Source: Massilia aquatica (GTDB taxonomy: Bacteria; Pseudomonadota; Gammaproteobacteria; Burkholderiales; Burkholderiaceae_D). Taken from it: a stretch of 64,000 nucleotides of DNA. The stretch spans positions 1 to 64,000 of the forward strand of contig NZ_VVIW01000021.1 of NCBI RefSeq assembly GCF_011682045.1. The letters run 5' to 3'. The notes under the pieces are model-generated. The model saw only the letters and a program-made list of their open reading frames with translations. It ran no database searches and had not been told where the DNA came from. Below, in pieces: positions 7,603-17,387 of the stretch; within the stretch, counting starts at the first letter, position 1; the number at the start of each line of letters is the position of its first letter. The position numbers and the translations under genes are program-made.

Positions 7603-10600
7603 ATGCCAGATACCACGGCAACGACGCCTGCCAAGCAGGACGTCGCTTCACGCCTGACCACGGTCACCCTCGACGACAAATACACGGCGACCACGGGCAA
7701 TATTTTCCTGTCCGGTATCCAGGCGCTGGTGCGCCTCCCGATGATGCAGCGCGAACGCGACCAGGCCGCCGGCCTGAACACGGCCGGCTTCATTTCCGGC
7801 TACCGCGGCTCGCCCCTGGGCGGCCTCGATGAAAACCTGTGGAAGGCCAAGGCCCACCTCGAAGCCCACCACGTCAAGTTCGTGCCGGGCGTAAACGAAG
7901 ACCTGGCGGCGACCGCCGTCTGGGGCTCGCAGACGGTCGACCTGATCGGCCCGGCCAAGTACGATGGCGTGTTCGCCATGTGGTACGGCAAAGGCCCGGG
8001 CGTGGACCGCTGCGGCGACGTCTTCAAGCACATGAACCACGCCGGCACGTCCAAGCATGGCGGCGTGCTGCTGGTGGCCGGCGACGACCATGGGGCGTAC
8101 TCCTCGACCCTGCCGCACCAGTCCGACCACATCTTCTCGGCCTGCATGGTGCCGGTGCTGTACCCGTGCAATGTGCAGGAATACCTGGACCTGGGCGTGC
8201 ACGGCTGGGCCATGTCGCGCTTTTCGGGCTGCACGGTGGCCTTCAAGGCGCTGGCTGATACGGTCGAATCGAGCGCTTCGGTCGACGCCAATCCGTTCCG
8301 CGTGCAAGTGAAAATTCCGCAGGATTTCGTGATGCCCGAAGGCGGCCTCAATACGCGCCTGTCGTCCGACCCGCTCGGCCTGCAGGCGCGCAAGCAGGAA
8401 GCGCTGATGCAGGACTATAAGATCTACGCGGCGCTGGCGTATGCGCGCGAGAACAAGCTCAATCACACCACCATCGACAGCGCCAACGCCAAACTCGGCA
8501 TCATCGCCTCCGGCAAGTCCTACCTGGACGTGCTGGAAGCCCTGGAAGAACTGGGCATCGACGAGAAAATGGCGGCCGACGTCGGCCTGCGCCTGTTCAA
8601 GGTCGCCATGCCCTGGCCGCTGGAGCCGGACAGCGTGCGCGAATTCGCGCAGGGCCTCGACGAAATCCTGGTGGTCGAAGAAAAGCGCCAGATCGTCGAA
8701 TACCAGCTCAAGGAGCAGTTGTACAACTGGCGCGACGACGTGCGCCCGAAGGTGATCGGCAAGTTCGACGAAAAAGGCGAATGGGTGGCGCCGCGCGGCG
8801 AGTGGCTGCTCACCTCCAAGGCCGACTTCTCGGTCTCGCAAGTGGCGCGTGTGATCGCCTCGCGCATCTCGCGCCTGATTACGGACGCGCGCACCTGCGA
8901 CTTGATCAAGGCGCGCCTGACCTTCCTGGACGCCAAGGATGCGGTGCTGCGCAAGGCCATCAACACCCCGTTCCGCCCCGCCTTCTACTGCTCCGGATGC
9001 CCGCACAACACCTCGACCAAGGTCCCCGACGGCAGCTTCGCGCTGGCCGGCATCGGCTGCCACGTGATGGCCACCGCGATCTATCCGGGCATGAACAAGC
9101 TGACCACCCACATGGGCGGCGAAGGCGCGCCGTGGATCGGCCAGCAGGCGTTTTCGGAAGTGCCGCACGTGTTCCAGAACCTGGGCGACGGCACCTATTT
9201 CCACTCCGGTTACCTGGCGATCCGCGCGGCGGTGGCGGCCAAGGTCAACATCACCTACAAGATTCTATATAACGACGCGGTGGCGATGACGGGCGGCCAG
9301 CCGGTCGACGGCCAGACCTCGGTGCCGATGATCGCCCAGCAGATGGCGGCCGAAGGCATCAAGCGCATCGCGCTGGTGACCGAAGACCTGTCGCGCTACA
9401 GCGACCGCTCCTCGCTGCCGGATATCGTGACCCTGCACGACCGCAAGGAGATGGATGCGGTCCAGCGCGAGCTGCGCGACGTCGAAGGCGCGTCGGTGCT
9501 GATCTACGACCAGACCTGCGCGGCCGAAAAACGCCGCCGCCGCAAAAAAGGCGAGTTCCCCGACCCGAACAAGCGCATGGTCATCAACGACGCCGTGTGC
9601 GAAGGCTGCGGCGACTGCGGCGTGCAGTCGAACTGCGTCTCGATCCTGCCGAAGGAAACCGAATTCGGGCGCAAGCGCACCATCGACCAGTCGTCCTGCA
9701 ACAAGGACTACTCGTGCGTGAAGGGCTTCTGCCCGAGTTTCGTCACCGTCGAAGGCGGCACGCTGAAAAAAACCAAGACCGGCGTCACCAAAGGCAATGT
9801 GGACGATGGTTTCGGACCGCTGCCGGAACCGGTGCTGCCGAATATCGACCAGCCGTACAACATCCTGATCAACGGCATCGGCGGCACCGGCGTGATTACC
9901 GTCGGCGCGCTGATGGGCATGGCCGCCCACCTCGAAGGCAAGGGCGCGTCGGTACTGGACATGACCGGCATGTCGCAGAAAAACGGCTCGGTCACCTCGC
10001 ACGTGAAGGTGGCGCGCTCGCCGGAACACCTGCGCGCGCAGCGCATCGCCACCGGCGAAGCGGACCTGATCCTCGGCTGCGACATGCTCACCGCCGGCGC
10101 GCAGGACGCGATTTCGAAGATGCGTCCGGGCCGCACCATGGCCGTGATCAACCTGCACGAGCAGCCGCCAGGCACGTTCGCGCAGCAGGCCGACTGGGAG
10201 TATCCGGCCGCAGAAGTGCGCGCGCTGATCATGGAATCGGTGGGTGCGCCTGCCAATGACGCCGCCGACTTCATCGACGCGACCAAGCTGGCGACGGCAC
10301 TGATGGGCGACTCGATCGCCGCCAACCTGTTCATGATGGGTTACGCATGGCAGAAGGGCCGCATTCCCTTGACCGAAGCGTCGCTGCTGCGCGCCATTGA
10401 ATTGAACGGCGTGGGCGTGGAACCGAACAAGAAGAGCTTCCTGTGGGGCCGCCGCGCCGCCGTGGATCTGAAGCGCGTGGAAAAGGTGGCAACGCCGACC
10501 CAGGCCATCGTGGTGCAGATGCCGCAAAGCCTGGAGAACGTGATCAAGAAGCGGGTCGAGTTCCTGACCGCATACCAGGATGGCGCGTATGCGGCCATCT

Positions 10601-11166
10601 ACGAGCAGCTGGTGGCCACGGTGCGCGCGGCGGAAACGGCGCAGGGACTGGGCAACCGCTTGTCGACGGCCGTGGCCAAGTACTACTTCAAGCTGATGGC
10701 GTACAAGGACGAATACGAAGTGGCGCGCCTGTACACCGACGGGCGCTTCGTGGAGCAGCTCAAGTCGCAGTTCGAGGGCGATTTTTCGGTCAAGTTCAAC
10801 CTGGCGCCGCCGATGTTCGCCAAGAAGGACGCCAAGGGACACCTGGTGAAAGCCGAATTCGGGTCGTGGATGTGGAAGGCGTTTGCGCTGCTGGCCAAGT
10901 TCAAGGGCCTGCGCGGCGGGGCGTTCGATGTGTTCGGCCGCACCGAAGAACGCAAGATGGAGCGCGCGCTGATTGTGGAGTATCGCCAGATGATCGAGGG
11001 GCTGATCGCTGGCCTCAATGCCGACAATCACGCGACCGCGGTGGAACTGGCCAACCTGCCGGAACAGATTCGCGGGTATGGACATGTGAAGGAAAAGGCC
11101 GTGGCGCAGTTCCGCGTGGAGAAGGCGCGGCTGCTGGGGGATGGGGCGCGCCAGCACGCGGCCTGA
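7603..11166 (+). CDS. Fused indolepyruvate ferredoxin oxidoreductase (IorA-IorB type)
   Basis: Oxidative decarboxylation of aryl pyruvates (from aromatic amino acids) to aryl-acyl-CoA with reduction of an electron carrier. The 1187-aa single chain fuses alpha and beta parts. It opens with an N-terminal pyrimidine-binding domain (about 25-330). A thiamine-diphosphate region follows, containing CSGCPHNTSTKVPDGS at about 463-478. Then comes a ferredoxin-like cluster, CEGCGDCGVQSNC at 666-678, with further cysteines in SSCNKDYSCVKGFC. The gamma-type domain (GIGGTGVITVGALMGMAA, MTGMSQKNGSVTSHVK) ends the chain. The start has GGAG eight bases upstream. The gene is monocistronic and followed directly by a large inverted repeat. 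Confidence 0.92.
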   Translation: MPDTTATTPAKQDVASRLTTVTLDDKYTATTGNIFLSGIQALVRLPMMQRERDQAAGLNTAGFISGYRGSPLGGLDENLWKAKAHLEAHHVKFVPGVNEDLAATAVWGSQTVDLIGPAKYDGVFAMWYGKGPGVDRCGDVFKHMNHAGTSKHGGVLLVAGDDHGAYSSTLPHQSDHIFSACMVPVLYPCNVQEYLDLGVHGWAMSRFSGCTVAFKALADTVESSASVDANPFRVQVKIPQDFVMPEGGLNTRLSSDPLGLQARKQEALMQDYKIYAALAYARENKLNHTTIDSANAKLGIIASGKSYLDVLEALEELGIDEKMAADVGLRLFKVAMPWPLEPDSVREFAQGLDEILVVEEKRQIVEYQLKEQLYNWRDDVRPKVIGKFDEKGEWVAPRGEWLLTSKADFSVSQVARVIASRISRLITDARTCDLIKARLTFLDAKDAVLRKAINTPFRPAFYCSGCPHNTSTKVPDGSFALAGIGCHVMATAIYPGMNKLTTHMGGEGAPWIGQQAFSEVPHVFQNLGDGTYFHSGYLAIRAAVAAKVNITYKILYNDAVAMTGGQPVDGQTSVPMIAQQMAAEGIKRIALVTEDLSRYSDRSSLPDIVTLHDRKEMDAVQRELRDVEGASVLIYDQTCAAEKRRRRKKGEFPDPNKRMVINDAVCEGCGDCGVQSNCVSILPKETEFGRKRTIDQSSCNKDYSCVKGFCPSFVTVEGGTLKKTKTGVTKGNVDDGFGPLPEPVLPNIDQPYNILINGIGGTGVITVGALMGMAAHLEGKGASVLDMTGMSQKNGSVTSHVKVARSPEHLRAQRIATGEADLILGCDMLTAGAQDAISKMRPGRTMAVINLHEQPPGTFAQQADWEYPAAEVRALIMESVGAPANDAADFIDATKLATALMGDSIAANLFMMGYAWQKGRIPLTEASLLRAIELNGVGVEPNKKSFLWGRRAAVDLKRVEKVATPTQAIVVQMPQSLENVIKKRVEFLTAYQDGAYAAIYEQLVATVRAAETAQGLGNRLSTAVAKYYFKLMAYKDEYEVARLYTDGRFVEQLKSQFEGDFSVKFNLAPPMFAKKDAKGHLVKAEFGSWMWKAFALLAKFKGLRGGAFDVFGRTEERKMERALIVEYRQMIEGLIAGLNADNHATAVELANLPEQIRGYGHVKEKAVAQFRVEKARLLGDGARQHAA

Positions 11167-11282
11167 CGTCTTCCCCGCGCAGGCGGGGATCCATAGCACG
11201 GCAGCGTAAAGGCGCCGGTGGCAATAAGCGGAAATGTCGCTTCTCACGCTTGCTATGGATCCCCGCCTTCGCGGGGAAGACG
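11167..11282. repeat. REP-like long inverted repeat
   Basis: Arms at 11167-11198 and 11251-11282 are inverted copies matching at 31 of 32 positions; each arm itself contains a CCCCGC..GCGGGG hairpin. The repeat begins at the base after the iorAB stop and could end its transcript. TCCCCGC.GGCGGGGATCC repeats of this look are common extragenic palindromes in Burkholderiales and other proteobacteria (recollection). Confidence 0.75.
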
Positions 11283-11395
11283 GCTCACATGTCGTGGTCT
11301 CACTCGTGCTGACGCACGACTGACTGCGCCGACACGTCGCTTGACGTTTACGTAAACGTCATATACCTTACAAGAACGCTATCGCAAGGATCATC

Positions 11396-14300
11396 ATGAA
11401 CGACCTGACTCCCGCCGCCAAACTGAATCTCCCCGAACAGCCGAAACTGGCCAACAAAGTCCGCTTCGTCACCGCCGCCTCGCTGTTCGACGGCCACGAC
11501 GCATCGATCAACATCATGCGCCGCATTTTGCAATCGAACGGCGTCGAAGTGGTCCACCTCGGCCACAACCGCTCGGTCGACGAAGTCGTCACCGCGGCCC
11601 TGGCCGAAGACGTGCAGGGCATCGCCATCTCCAGCTACCAGGGTGGCCACGTCGAATACTTCAAGTACATGATCGACCTGCTGCGCGAACGCGGCGGCGC
11701 CCACATCAAGGTGTTCGGCGGCGGCGGCGGCGTGATCGTCCCCGACGAAATCGCGGACCTGCATGCCTATGGCGTCACCCGCATTTTCAGCCCCGAAGAT
11801 GGCCAGCGCATGGGCTTGGTGGGCATGATCCAGTCGATGATCCAGACCTGCGACATCGACCTGTCCACCTATTCCCCGACCACCCTGGAACCGCTGCGGC
11901 AGGGCGACGTGGCCTCGCGCCACCGCCCGCTGGCGCAGCTGATCACCGCACTCGAAAACGAGAAGGCCACGCCCGAACTGCGCCGTGCCATCGTCGACGC
12001 GGCCGAAGGCCTGCACGTGCCGACCCTGGGCATTACCGGCACCGGCGGCGCCGGCAAGTCGTCGCTGACCGATGAACTGATCCGCCGCATCCGCCTCGAC
12101 CAGAACGACGCCCTGAACATCGCGATCATCTCGATGGACCCGTCGCGCCGCAAGTCCGGCGGTGCGCTGCTGGGCGACCGGATTCGCATGAACGCGATCA
12201 ATCCATGGAACGGCCAGGCGCGGGTATTCATGCGTTCGCTGGCCACGCGCGAAGCCGGCTCCGAAATCTCGCAGGCGCTGCCCGACGTGATCGCCGCCTG
12301 CAAAGTCGCCGGTTTCGACCTGGTGATCGTCGAAACCTCCGGCATCGGCCAGGGCGACGCCGCCATCGTGCCGCACGTGGATGTGTCGATGTACGTGATG
12401 ACGCCCGAATTCGGCGCCGCCTCGCAGCTCGAAAAAATCGACATGCTGGACTTCGCCGACTTCATCGCGATTAACAAATTCGACCGCAAAGGCTCGCTCG
12501 ACGCCCTGCGCGACGTCGCCAAGCAGTACCAGCGCAACCGCGAAATGTGGAGCAAGCGCCCGGAAGAAATGCCGGTGTACGGCACCCAGGCATCGCGCTT
12601 CAACGACGATGGCGTGACCGCCCTGTACCACGGCCTGCTGCCGAAACTCGGCGAATTCGGCCTGCATATCGCGCCGGGCAAGCTGCCGCAGGCGGACATC
12701 CGCCACTCCAGCGGCAAGCACGTGATCGTGCCGCCGGCACGGGCGCGCTACCTGGCCGAAATCGCCGATACGGTGCGCGGCTACCACAAGAATGCGTCGA
12801 AACAGGTCAAGCTGGCACGCGAACGCCAGCAACTGACGGAAGCGAAACGCATGCTGGCGCTGGCGTCCAAGACTGCGGACTTCGACGAGCTGATTACCGA
12901 GCGCGATAACGCGCTCGACGCCACCGCCAAGAAGCTCCTGGCCATGTGGCCCGAAATGCAGGCCGCGTACGCGGGTGACGATTACGTGGTCAAGATCCGC
13001 GACAAGGAAATCCGCACGCGCTTGATTGCCCATACCCTGTCGGGCACCAAGATCCGCAAGGTGGCGCTGCCGCGCTATGAAGACCACGGCGAAGTGCTGC
13101 GCTTCCTGATGCTGGAAAACGTGCCGGGTTCATTCCCGTTCACGGCCGGCGTGTTCGCCTTCAAGCGCGAAGGCGAAGACCCGACCCGCATGTTTGCCGG
13201 CGAAGGCGACTCGTTCCGCACCAACCGCCGCTTCAAGCTGGTATCGGAAGGCATGGACGCCAAGCGCCTGTCGACCGCGTTCGATTCGGTGACCCTGTAC
13301 GGCGCCGACCCGGCGCTGCGCCCGGACATTTACGGCAAGGTCGGCAACTCGGGCGTCTCGATCGCCACCCTGGACGACATGAAGGTGCTGTACGACGGCT
13401 TTAACCTGTGCAGCCCGAGCACCTCGGTGTCGATGACAATCAACGGCCCGGCGCCGACGATCCTGGCGATGTTCATGAACACCGCCATCGACCAGCAGAT
13501 CGACAAGTTCGTGGTCGAAAACAAGCGCCAGCCGACCGATGATGAAGCCGCGAAAATCCGCGCCTGGGTGCTGCAGAACGTGCGCGGCACGGTGCAGGCC
13601 GACATTTTGAAGGAAGACCAGGGCCAGAATACCTGCATCTTCTCGACCGAGTTTTCGCTGAAGGTCATGGGCGACATCCAGGAGTATTTCGTGCATCACC
13701 AGGTGCGCAATTTCTACTCGGTGTCGATCTCGGGCTACCACATCGCCGAAGCGGGCGCGAACCCGATTTCGCAGCTGGCGTTCACGCTCTCGAACGGCTT
13801 CACGTTCGTGGAAGCATACCTTGCGCGCGGCATGCACATCGACGATTTTGCGCCGAACCTGTCGTTCTTCTTCAGTAACGGCATGGACCCGGAATACACG
13901 GTGCTGGGCCGCGTGGCGCGCCGCCTGTGGGCGGTGGCCATGCGCGACAAGTACGGCGCCAACGACCGCAGCCAGAAGCTCAAGTACCACATCCAGACTT
14001 CGGGCCGTTCGCTGCATGCGCAGGAGATCGACTTCAACGATATCCGCACCACCTTGCAGGCACTCATTGCGATCTACGACAACTGCAACTCGCTGCACAC
14101 GAATGCGTACGACGAGGCGATCACCACGCCGACCGACGAATCGGTGCGGCGCGCGCTGGCGATCCAGTTGATCATCAACCGCGAATGGGGCCTGGCCAAG
14201 AACGAGAACCCGAACCAGGGTTCGTTCATCATCGAGGAACTGACCGACCTGGTGGAAGAAGCGGTGCTGCAGGAATTCGAACGCATCGCCGAACGTGGCG

Positions 14301-14683
14301 GCGTGCTCGGGGCCATGGAAACCGGCTACCAGCGCGGCAAGATCCAGGAAGAGTCGATGCTGTACGAGCACCAGAAGCACGACGGCACCTTGCCGATCAT
14401 CGGCGTGAACACCTTCCGCAATCCGAAGGCGAACGACACGCCGCAGAAGATCGAACTGGCGCGCTCCACCGACGACGAGAAGCAGTCGCAGTTGACGCGC
14501 CTGGACGACTTCCATCGCCGTAACGCCGAGCAGGCGCCGCAGGTGCTAGCGGCATTGCAGCAGGCCGCGATCGACAATGCGAATGTGTTCGAGAAGCTGA
14601 TGGAAGCGGTGCGGGTTTGCTCGCTGGGGCAGATCACGACGGCGCTGTTCGAGGTCGGTGGGCAGTACCGCCGCAATATGTAA
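11396..14683 (+). CDS. icmF: Fused isobutyryl-CoA mutase IcmF
   Basis: Adenosylcobalamin-dependent interconversion of isobutyryl-CoA and n-butyryl-CoA, fused to its own G-protein chaperone. The 1095-aa order matches the family. A B12-binding domain (about 20-155) carries D32-G-H34 in [10 protein letters not shown]. The MeaI-type GTPase follows (about 200-420), with Walker [11 protein letters not shown] near 214-223, [10 protein letters not shown] and NKFDRKGS. A linker and the substrate-binding mutase barrel (about 560-1080; [34 protein letters not shown]) complete the chain. The length agrees with characterised IcmF proteins (about 1090 aa). The start ATG has AAGGATC upstream. No partner subunit is needed. 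Intact and confidently identified. Confidence 0.95.
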   Translation: MNDLTPAAKLNLPEQPKLANKVRFVTAASLFDGHDASINIMRRILQSNGVEVVHLGHNRSVDEVVTAALAEDVQGIAISSYQGGHVEYFKYMIDLLRERGGAHIKVFGGGGGVIVPDEIADLHAYGVTRIFSPEDGQRMGLVGMIQSMIQTCDIDLSTYSPTTLEPLRQGDVASRHRPLAQLITALENEKATPELRRAIVDAAEGLHVPTLGITGTGGAGKSSLTDELIRRIRLDQNDALNIAIISMDPSRRKSGGALLGDRIRMNAINPWNGQARVFMRSLATREAGSEISQALPDVIAACKVAGFDLVIVETSGIGQGDAAIVPHVDVSMYVMTPEFGAASQLEKIDMLDFADFIAINKFDRKGSLDALRDVAKQYQRNREMWSKRPEEMPVYGTQASRFNDDGVTALYHGLLPKLGEFGLHIAPGKLPQADIRHSSGKHVIVPPARARYLAEIADTVRGYHKNASKQVKLARERQQLTEAKRMLALASKTADFDELITERDNALDATAKKLLAMWPEMQAAYAGDDYVVKIRDKEIRTRLIAHTLSGTKIRKVALPRYEDHGEVLRFLMLENVPGSFPFTAGVFAFKREGEDPTRMFAGEGDSFRTNRRFKLVSEGMDAKRLSTAFDSVTLYGADPALRPDIYGKVGNSGVSIATLDDMKVLYDGFNLCSPSTSVSMTINGPAPTILAMFMNTAIDQQIDKFVVENKRQPTDDEAAKIRAWVLQNVRGTVQADILKEDQGQNTCIFSTEFSLKVMGDIQEYFVHHQVRNFYSVSISGYHIAEAGANPISQLAFTLSNGFTFVEAYLARGMHIDDFAPNLSFFFSNGMDPEYTVLGRVARRLWAVAMRDKYGANDRSQKLKYHIQTSGRSLHAQEIDFNDIRTTLQALIAIYDNCNSLHTNAYDEAITTPTDESVRRALAIQLIINREWGLAKNENPNQGSFIIEELTDLVEEAVLQEFERIAERGGVLGAMETGYQRGKIQEESMLYEHQKHDGTLPIIGVNTFRNPKANDTPQKIELARSTDDEKQSQLTRLDDFHRRNAEQAPQVLAALQQAAIDNANVFEKLMEAVRVCSLGQITTALFEVGGQYRRNM

Positions 14684-14696
14684 GGCGGACAGGCAG

Positions 14697-15236
14697 TTAG
14701 CGGCGCGGCAGCGAATCGAGGAAAGCGCTGCCGCCTCCTTTCAATCGTGCTTCCGCCTTGCTGACATAGGCCGCTGTCAGCGTATGCCCGGCGGCGGTGC
14801 CGATGATGGCGGCGACCAGCCAGATGGCGAAAGCCAGCGATCCTATCAGCAGGCTTTCCTCTACAAAGAACGCGGCGGCCAGCGTTGCGCAACCGAGCGC
14901 GATCAAGACATACGAGAGATAGTTAAACCAGCGGGGCCAGCGCCGATGTCGTTCGCACAGGCCAACGGCCAACCTGACCGATTCCTGTAACGCAGCCGCC
15001 CCGACGACATGCAACAGGAAGTGGATCGATATCAATGGGTTCCATTTAGGATCGTGCCAGGAAAACTTTTGTGGCTTGCCCATCTGCGCTGGCGCGTTGC
15101 ATTTGACGCAGCGCGCAGGCAACGATGCCCCGGCGGGAATGACGATCAGTTTGCCATCGCGCCAGCAAGCGCTGGACGGACTGCTGCCGGCACGACCTTG
15201 CAGCGGTACAGCGGGGTTGGTCGGCGTCTTTTGCAT
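14697..15236 (-). CDS. Uncharacterised cysteine-motif membrane protein, paralogue B
   Basis: A 179-aa protein of no family I recognise. An N-terminal region carries GKLIVIPAGASLPARCVKCNAPAQ, a CxxC site that may bind zinc together with GLCERHRRW later on (CxxH). Two or three membrane segments follow (about 70-90, 112-130 and 138-160), and it ends LKGGGSAFLDSLPRR. The same architecture, including CVKCNAPA, GLC..HRR and the C-terminal FLDSLP, recurs in the product of 16578-17120. Start chosen at the ATG at 15236, which matches the paralogue's 180-aa length; a TTG at 15260 is possible. It lies 149 bp downstream of the Thg1-like gene on the same strand, probably the last gene of that cassette. 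Confidence 0.7.
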   Translation of the reverse strand: MQKTPTNPAVPLQGRAGSSPSSACWRDGKLIVIPAGASLPARCVKCNAPAQMGKPQKFSWHDPKWNPLISIHFLLHVVGAAALQESVRLAVGLCERHRRWPRWFNYLSYVLIALGCATLAAAFFVEESLLIGSLAFAIWLVAAIIGTAAGHTLTAAYVSKAEARLKGGGSAFLDSLPRR

Positions 15237-15385
15237 AGCGGCTTTCAGCGAATGGCTCAAGTCGCAATATTACTGCGGTCATACGACATACGGGCAAAGC
15301 AGTAGCGAGTGACCAGAAACCATGTCAACCGGGACGTTGCTTTCGTGTCGATACTGGCAGCGTGACGCACGTGCAGGCCACGAAC

Positions 15386-16144
15386 TCATGCCGGCAGCAT
15401 GGCGCGCACAAAGTCGGCGTAGGCCTCGCCGGTCGGCAAATCGACGTCGGTCTTGATCGCGCGCTTGCTTGAGACCACTTCCACCTGTTCTTTCGGGTTG
15501 TAGCCGCGCTTTTCCTCGTCCACCCAGTACAACCCGGTGCCGCGCAACTGCCACGCCGGCAGCGCGTGGAAATCGATGCCTCGGCTGGCCAGCAGCGCCA
15601 CCTTGTCCTCGATGCTGCGCCCTTCGATCTGCGCCGCCGCAGCGCCCCCCGCCACGCCCTCTTTGCGCAACATCCAGTAGCAGTGGGCGTTGAGGCCATT
15701 GCGGTGCGCGTCCTCGTTACGCCAGCGGAAATAATCGACCACGGTTTTAGGGTCCGGCAGCTCGCAAATGCGGCAATCGAAGGCCGCCAGCTCGCCCAGC
15801 ATCAGGCTGAATTTGGCCGATGCCTCGCCCGCCAGGATCGACGTGTACTTGCGCAGCTTGCGCCCATACAGATCGATATCCGGATCGAACAGCAGCGAGA
15901 TTTCGTCGCTTTCGGTGTAGGCGTAGACAACCTTGAAGCCGCAGTTCATCAGGTGGCGCGTGGTGTCTGCCATCAGGTCGCGAAAACGCACGTCGAAGGG
16001 CGCCTCGAAACTGACCTTTTCCTTGGTCAGTCTGGTAAAACTGCGGCCGTCGATGCGCGCCACCATGTACACGCCCGGTTCGATGCAGCGGTCGGTCGCG
16101 GTTTCGTGGGCGCGCATGATGGCGTCGAGTTCATCAAATTTCAT
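15386..16144 (-). CDS. Thg1-like 3'-5' nucleotidyltransferase (tRNA repair type)
   Basis: A 252-aa member of the tRNA(His) guanylyltransferase family, whose bacterial members (TLPs) add nucleotides in the 3'-to-5' direction to repair 5'-truncated tRNAs. Visible signature: RIDGRSFTRL at 30-39, with D32 and G33 as metal site A, and YTESDEISLLF around 76-86, with D80 and E81 as the second carboxylates. YTSILAGEASAKF and WRNEDAHRNGLN are typical family blocks. The gene overlaps the upstream polynucleotide-kinase-like gene by 11 nt. Bacteria obtain the His G-1 from the gene itself, so repair is the likelier role. Thg1-like genes are sparse in bacteria and often mobile. Confidence 0.88.
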   Translation of the reverse strand: MKFDELDAIMRAHETATDRCIEPGVYMVARIDGRSFTRLTKEKVSFEAPFDVRFRDLMADTTRHLMNCGFKVVYAYTESDEISLLFDPDIDLYGRKLRKYTSILAGEASAKFSLMLGELAAFDCRICELPDPKTVVDYFRWRNEDAHRNGLNAHCYWMLRKEGVAGGAAAAQIEGRSIEDKVALLASRGIDFHALPAWQLRGTGLYWVDEEKRGYNPKEQVEVVSSKRAIKTDVDLPTGEAYADFVRAMLPA

Positions 16145-16577
16145 TCCATGCCTTTACGATAAATTGGTTGTCGATGATATCGACATACTGCATCTGGTCG
16201 AAGCCTTCCGCCATGGTGGGCAGTTCGATGCGCTTGTGGGTGTCGAAAATGCCCACGTCCGGAATCAGCGCGGCGCCGCTGCGGCTGCGGTTCCAGGCCA
16301 GCGAGCGCTCCAGGTCGATGCGGAAATAGACGCACTGAATCCTGAATTTACTGCCCTTGAGGGCATCGATATATTTCGCCCGTACCTCGCGTGTGGGATT
16401 GGTGTTGTCGACCACGAAGGGCATGTCAGTGTCGAGGCAGATCTCCAGCAGCTTTTTCTCGCGGTATTTGGTTTTCAGCAGGTCGTTGCTGATGCGCAGG
16501 TGCGAATTGAAATAGTGATTTTTGTAAAAAGTCGACTTGCCGCTCGCTTGCAGGCCGACGAAGATAATGGCTTCCAC
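16134..16577 (-). CDS. P-loop polynucleotide kinase-like protein (T4 Pnk type)
   Basis: A 147-aa small P-loop kinase. Walker A is GLQASGKS (8-15); LRISNDLLK stands where T4 Pnk-like kinases have their acceptor-binding Asp; and VVDNTNPTREVRAKYI (56-70) is the DNTNP block seen in polynucleotide kinases. An arginine-rich lid, DLERSLAWNRSR, follows. It likely phosphorylates 5'-OH ends of RNA or DNA, making the substrate that a Thg1-like enzyme extends. The GTG start directly follows the TAA of the upstream gene with no gap, and its 3' end overlaps the Thg1-like gene by 11 nt. Substrate specificity is inferred. Confidence 0.75.
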   Translation of the reverse strand: MEAIIFVGLQASGKSTFYKNHYFNSHLRISNDLLKTKYREKKLLEICLDTDMPFVVDNTNPTREVRAKYIDALKGSKFRIQCVYFRIDLERSLAWNRSRSGAALIPDVGIFDTHKRIELPTMAEGFDQMQYVDIIDNQFIVKAWNEI

Positions 16578-17120
16578 TTATGTCCTTTGTTGTTTCAGTG
16601 CGGGGAGCGAATCGAGAAACTCGGGGCCACAGCCTTTCAGGCGGATTTCGTGCTGGTCGATGAACACCGGCCGCAGAATGCGCACGGCGGCGATGCGCAG
16701 CAGCAGGCTGACCAGGATCATCACGGTAGATGGCAGCAGCAAGGAGTTACGCGACTCGGCGGTCAGATACAGTCCGGCTAGGCCAAGGAAAAACACGCCG
16801 AGCGATGCCAGCGACAGATAAAGGCGATGGCGGCGGTGCTGGTCGCACAGGCCCAGTACCAGGGTCGCCTGCTTGCGCACGAAGAGGCCCACGATCAGAT
16901 ACACCACCATGGGAACCAGCACATACCAGCCGGGATGGTGCCACGTAAAGGTGCGCGGCTTGTCCATCATGGCGGGCGCGTTGCATTTCACGCAGCGCGG
17001 CGGCAGGTGTTCTTCGGTGGAGGCGACCAGGATGTCCCCCTCGCGCCGGCAGCGGCCAGTTTCCACGCCGTCGAAGGAGGCAGTGGGTGCGGAATAGGGA
17101 TTGGGGGAAGTCGGTGTCAC
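16578..17120 (-). CDS. Uncharacterised cysteine-motif membrane protein, paralogue A
   Basis: A 180-aa protein sharing layout and motifs with 14697-15236: EEHLPPRCVKCNAPAMMDKP (CxxC), then a tryptophan-containing FTWHHPGW, two to four membrane helices, GLCDQHRRHR (CxxH), and the ending LKGCGPEFLDSLPALK. A zinc-ribbon-like site at the membrane face is possible. The GTG start has GGAG six bases upstream. Its stop abuts the start of the kinase gene, so the two are surely co-translated. The partner function is unknown. The pairing of two paralogues around a kinase and a nucleotidyltransferase suggests they localise or control the RNA-processing enzymes (inference). Confidence 0.75.
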   Translation of the reverse strand: MTPTSPNPYSAPTASFDGVETGRCRREGDILVASTEEHLPPRCVKCNAPAMMDKPRTFTWHHPGWYVLVPMVVYLIVGLFVRKQATLVLGLCDQHRRHRLYLSLASLGVFFLGLAGLYLTAESRNSLLLPSTVMILVSLLLRIAAVRILRPVFIDQHEIRLKGCGPEFLDSLPALKQQRT

Positions 17121-17143
17121 TGCGCACTCCGGGGAAAGGATCT

Positions 17144-17308
17144 CTATTTTTTACTGAAAAATGTCAACCAAACTGCACTAGCGACCAATAGTGCAGACCC
17201 AATAGATTGGGCTATGCCGATCCAGAATGAGCGCGGCCCGGGCATGGATTGCGGCTTTCGGATGTACTTGATCCAGAGTTCACAAATAATGTACCAGATC
17301 ACGGCCAA
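17144..17308 (-). CDS. Possible small two-helix membrane protein
   Basis: An ORF of about 54 residues. A hydrophobic N-terminus (AVIWYIICELWIKYI) is followed by a short loop (RKPQSMPGPR) and a second hydrophobic segment (FWIGIAQSIGSALLVASAV). No ATG fits; TTG at 17308 or GTG at 17302 are the only candidates, and a TAA lies just upstream in frame. It ends 23 bp before the start of the membrane protein at 17120. It may be real, or the tail of a decayed gene. No Shine-Dalgarno stands out. Confidence 0.35.
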   Translation of the reverse strand: MAVIWYIICELWIKYIRKPQSMPGPRSFWIGIAQSIGSALLVASAVWLTFFSKK

Positions 17309-17387
17309 TGCAATAAGTTAGAGCATTCTATTTTCTTTTGCGTCGTGTTGTCGAATGTCGGTAGCGATACGTACAACCGCCTGCGAG

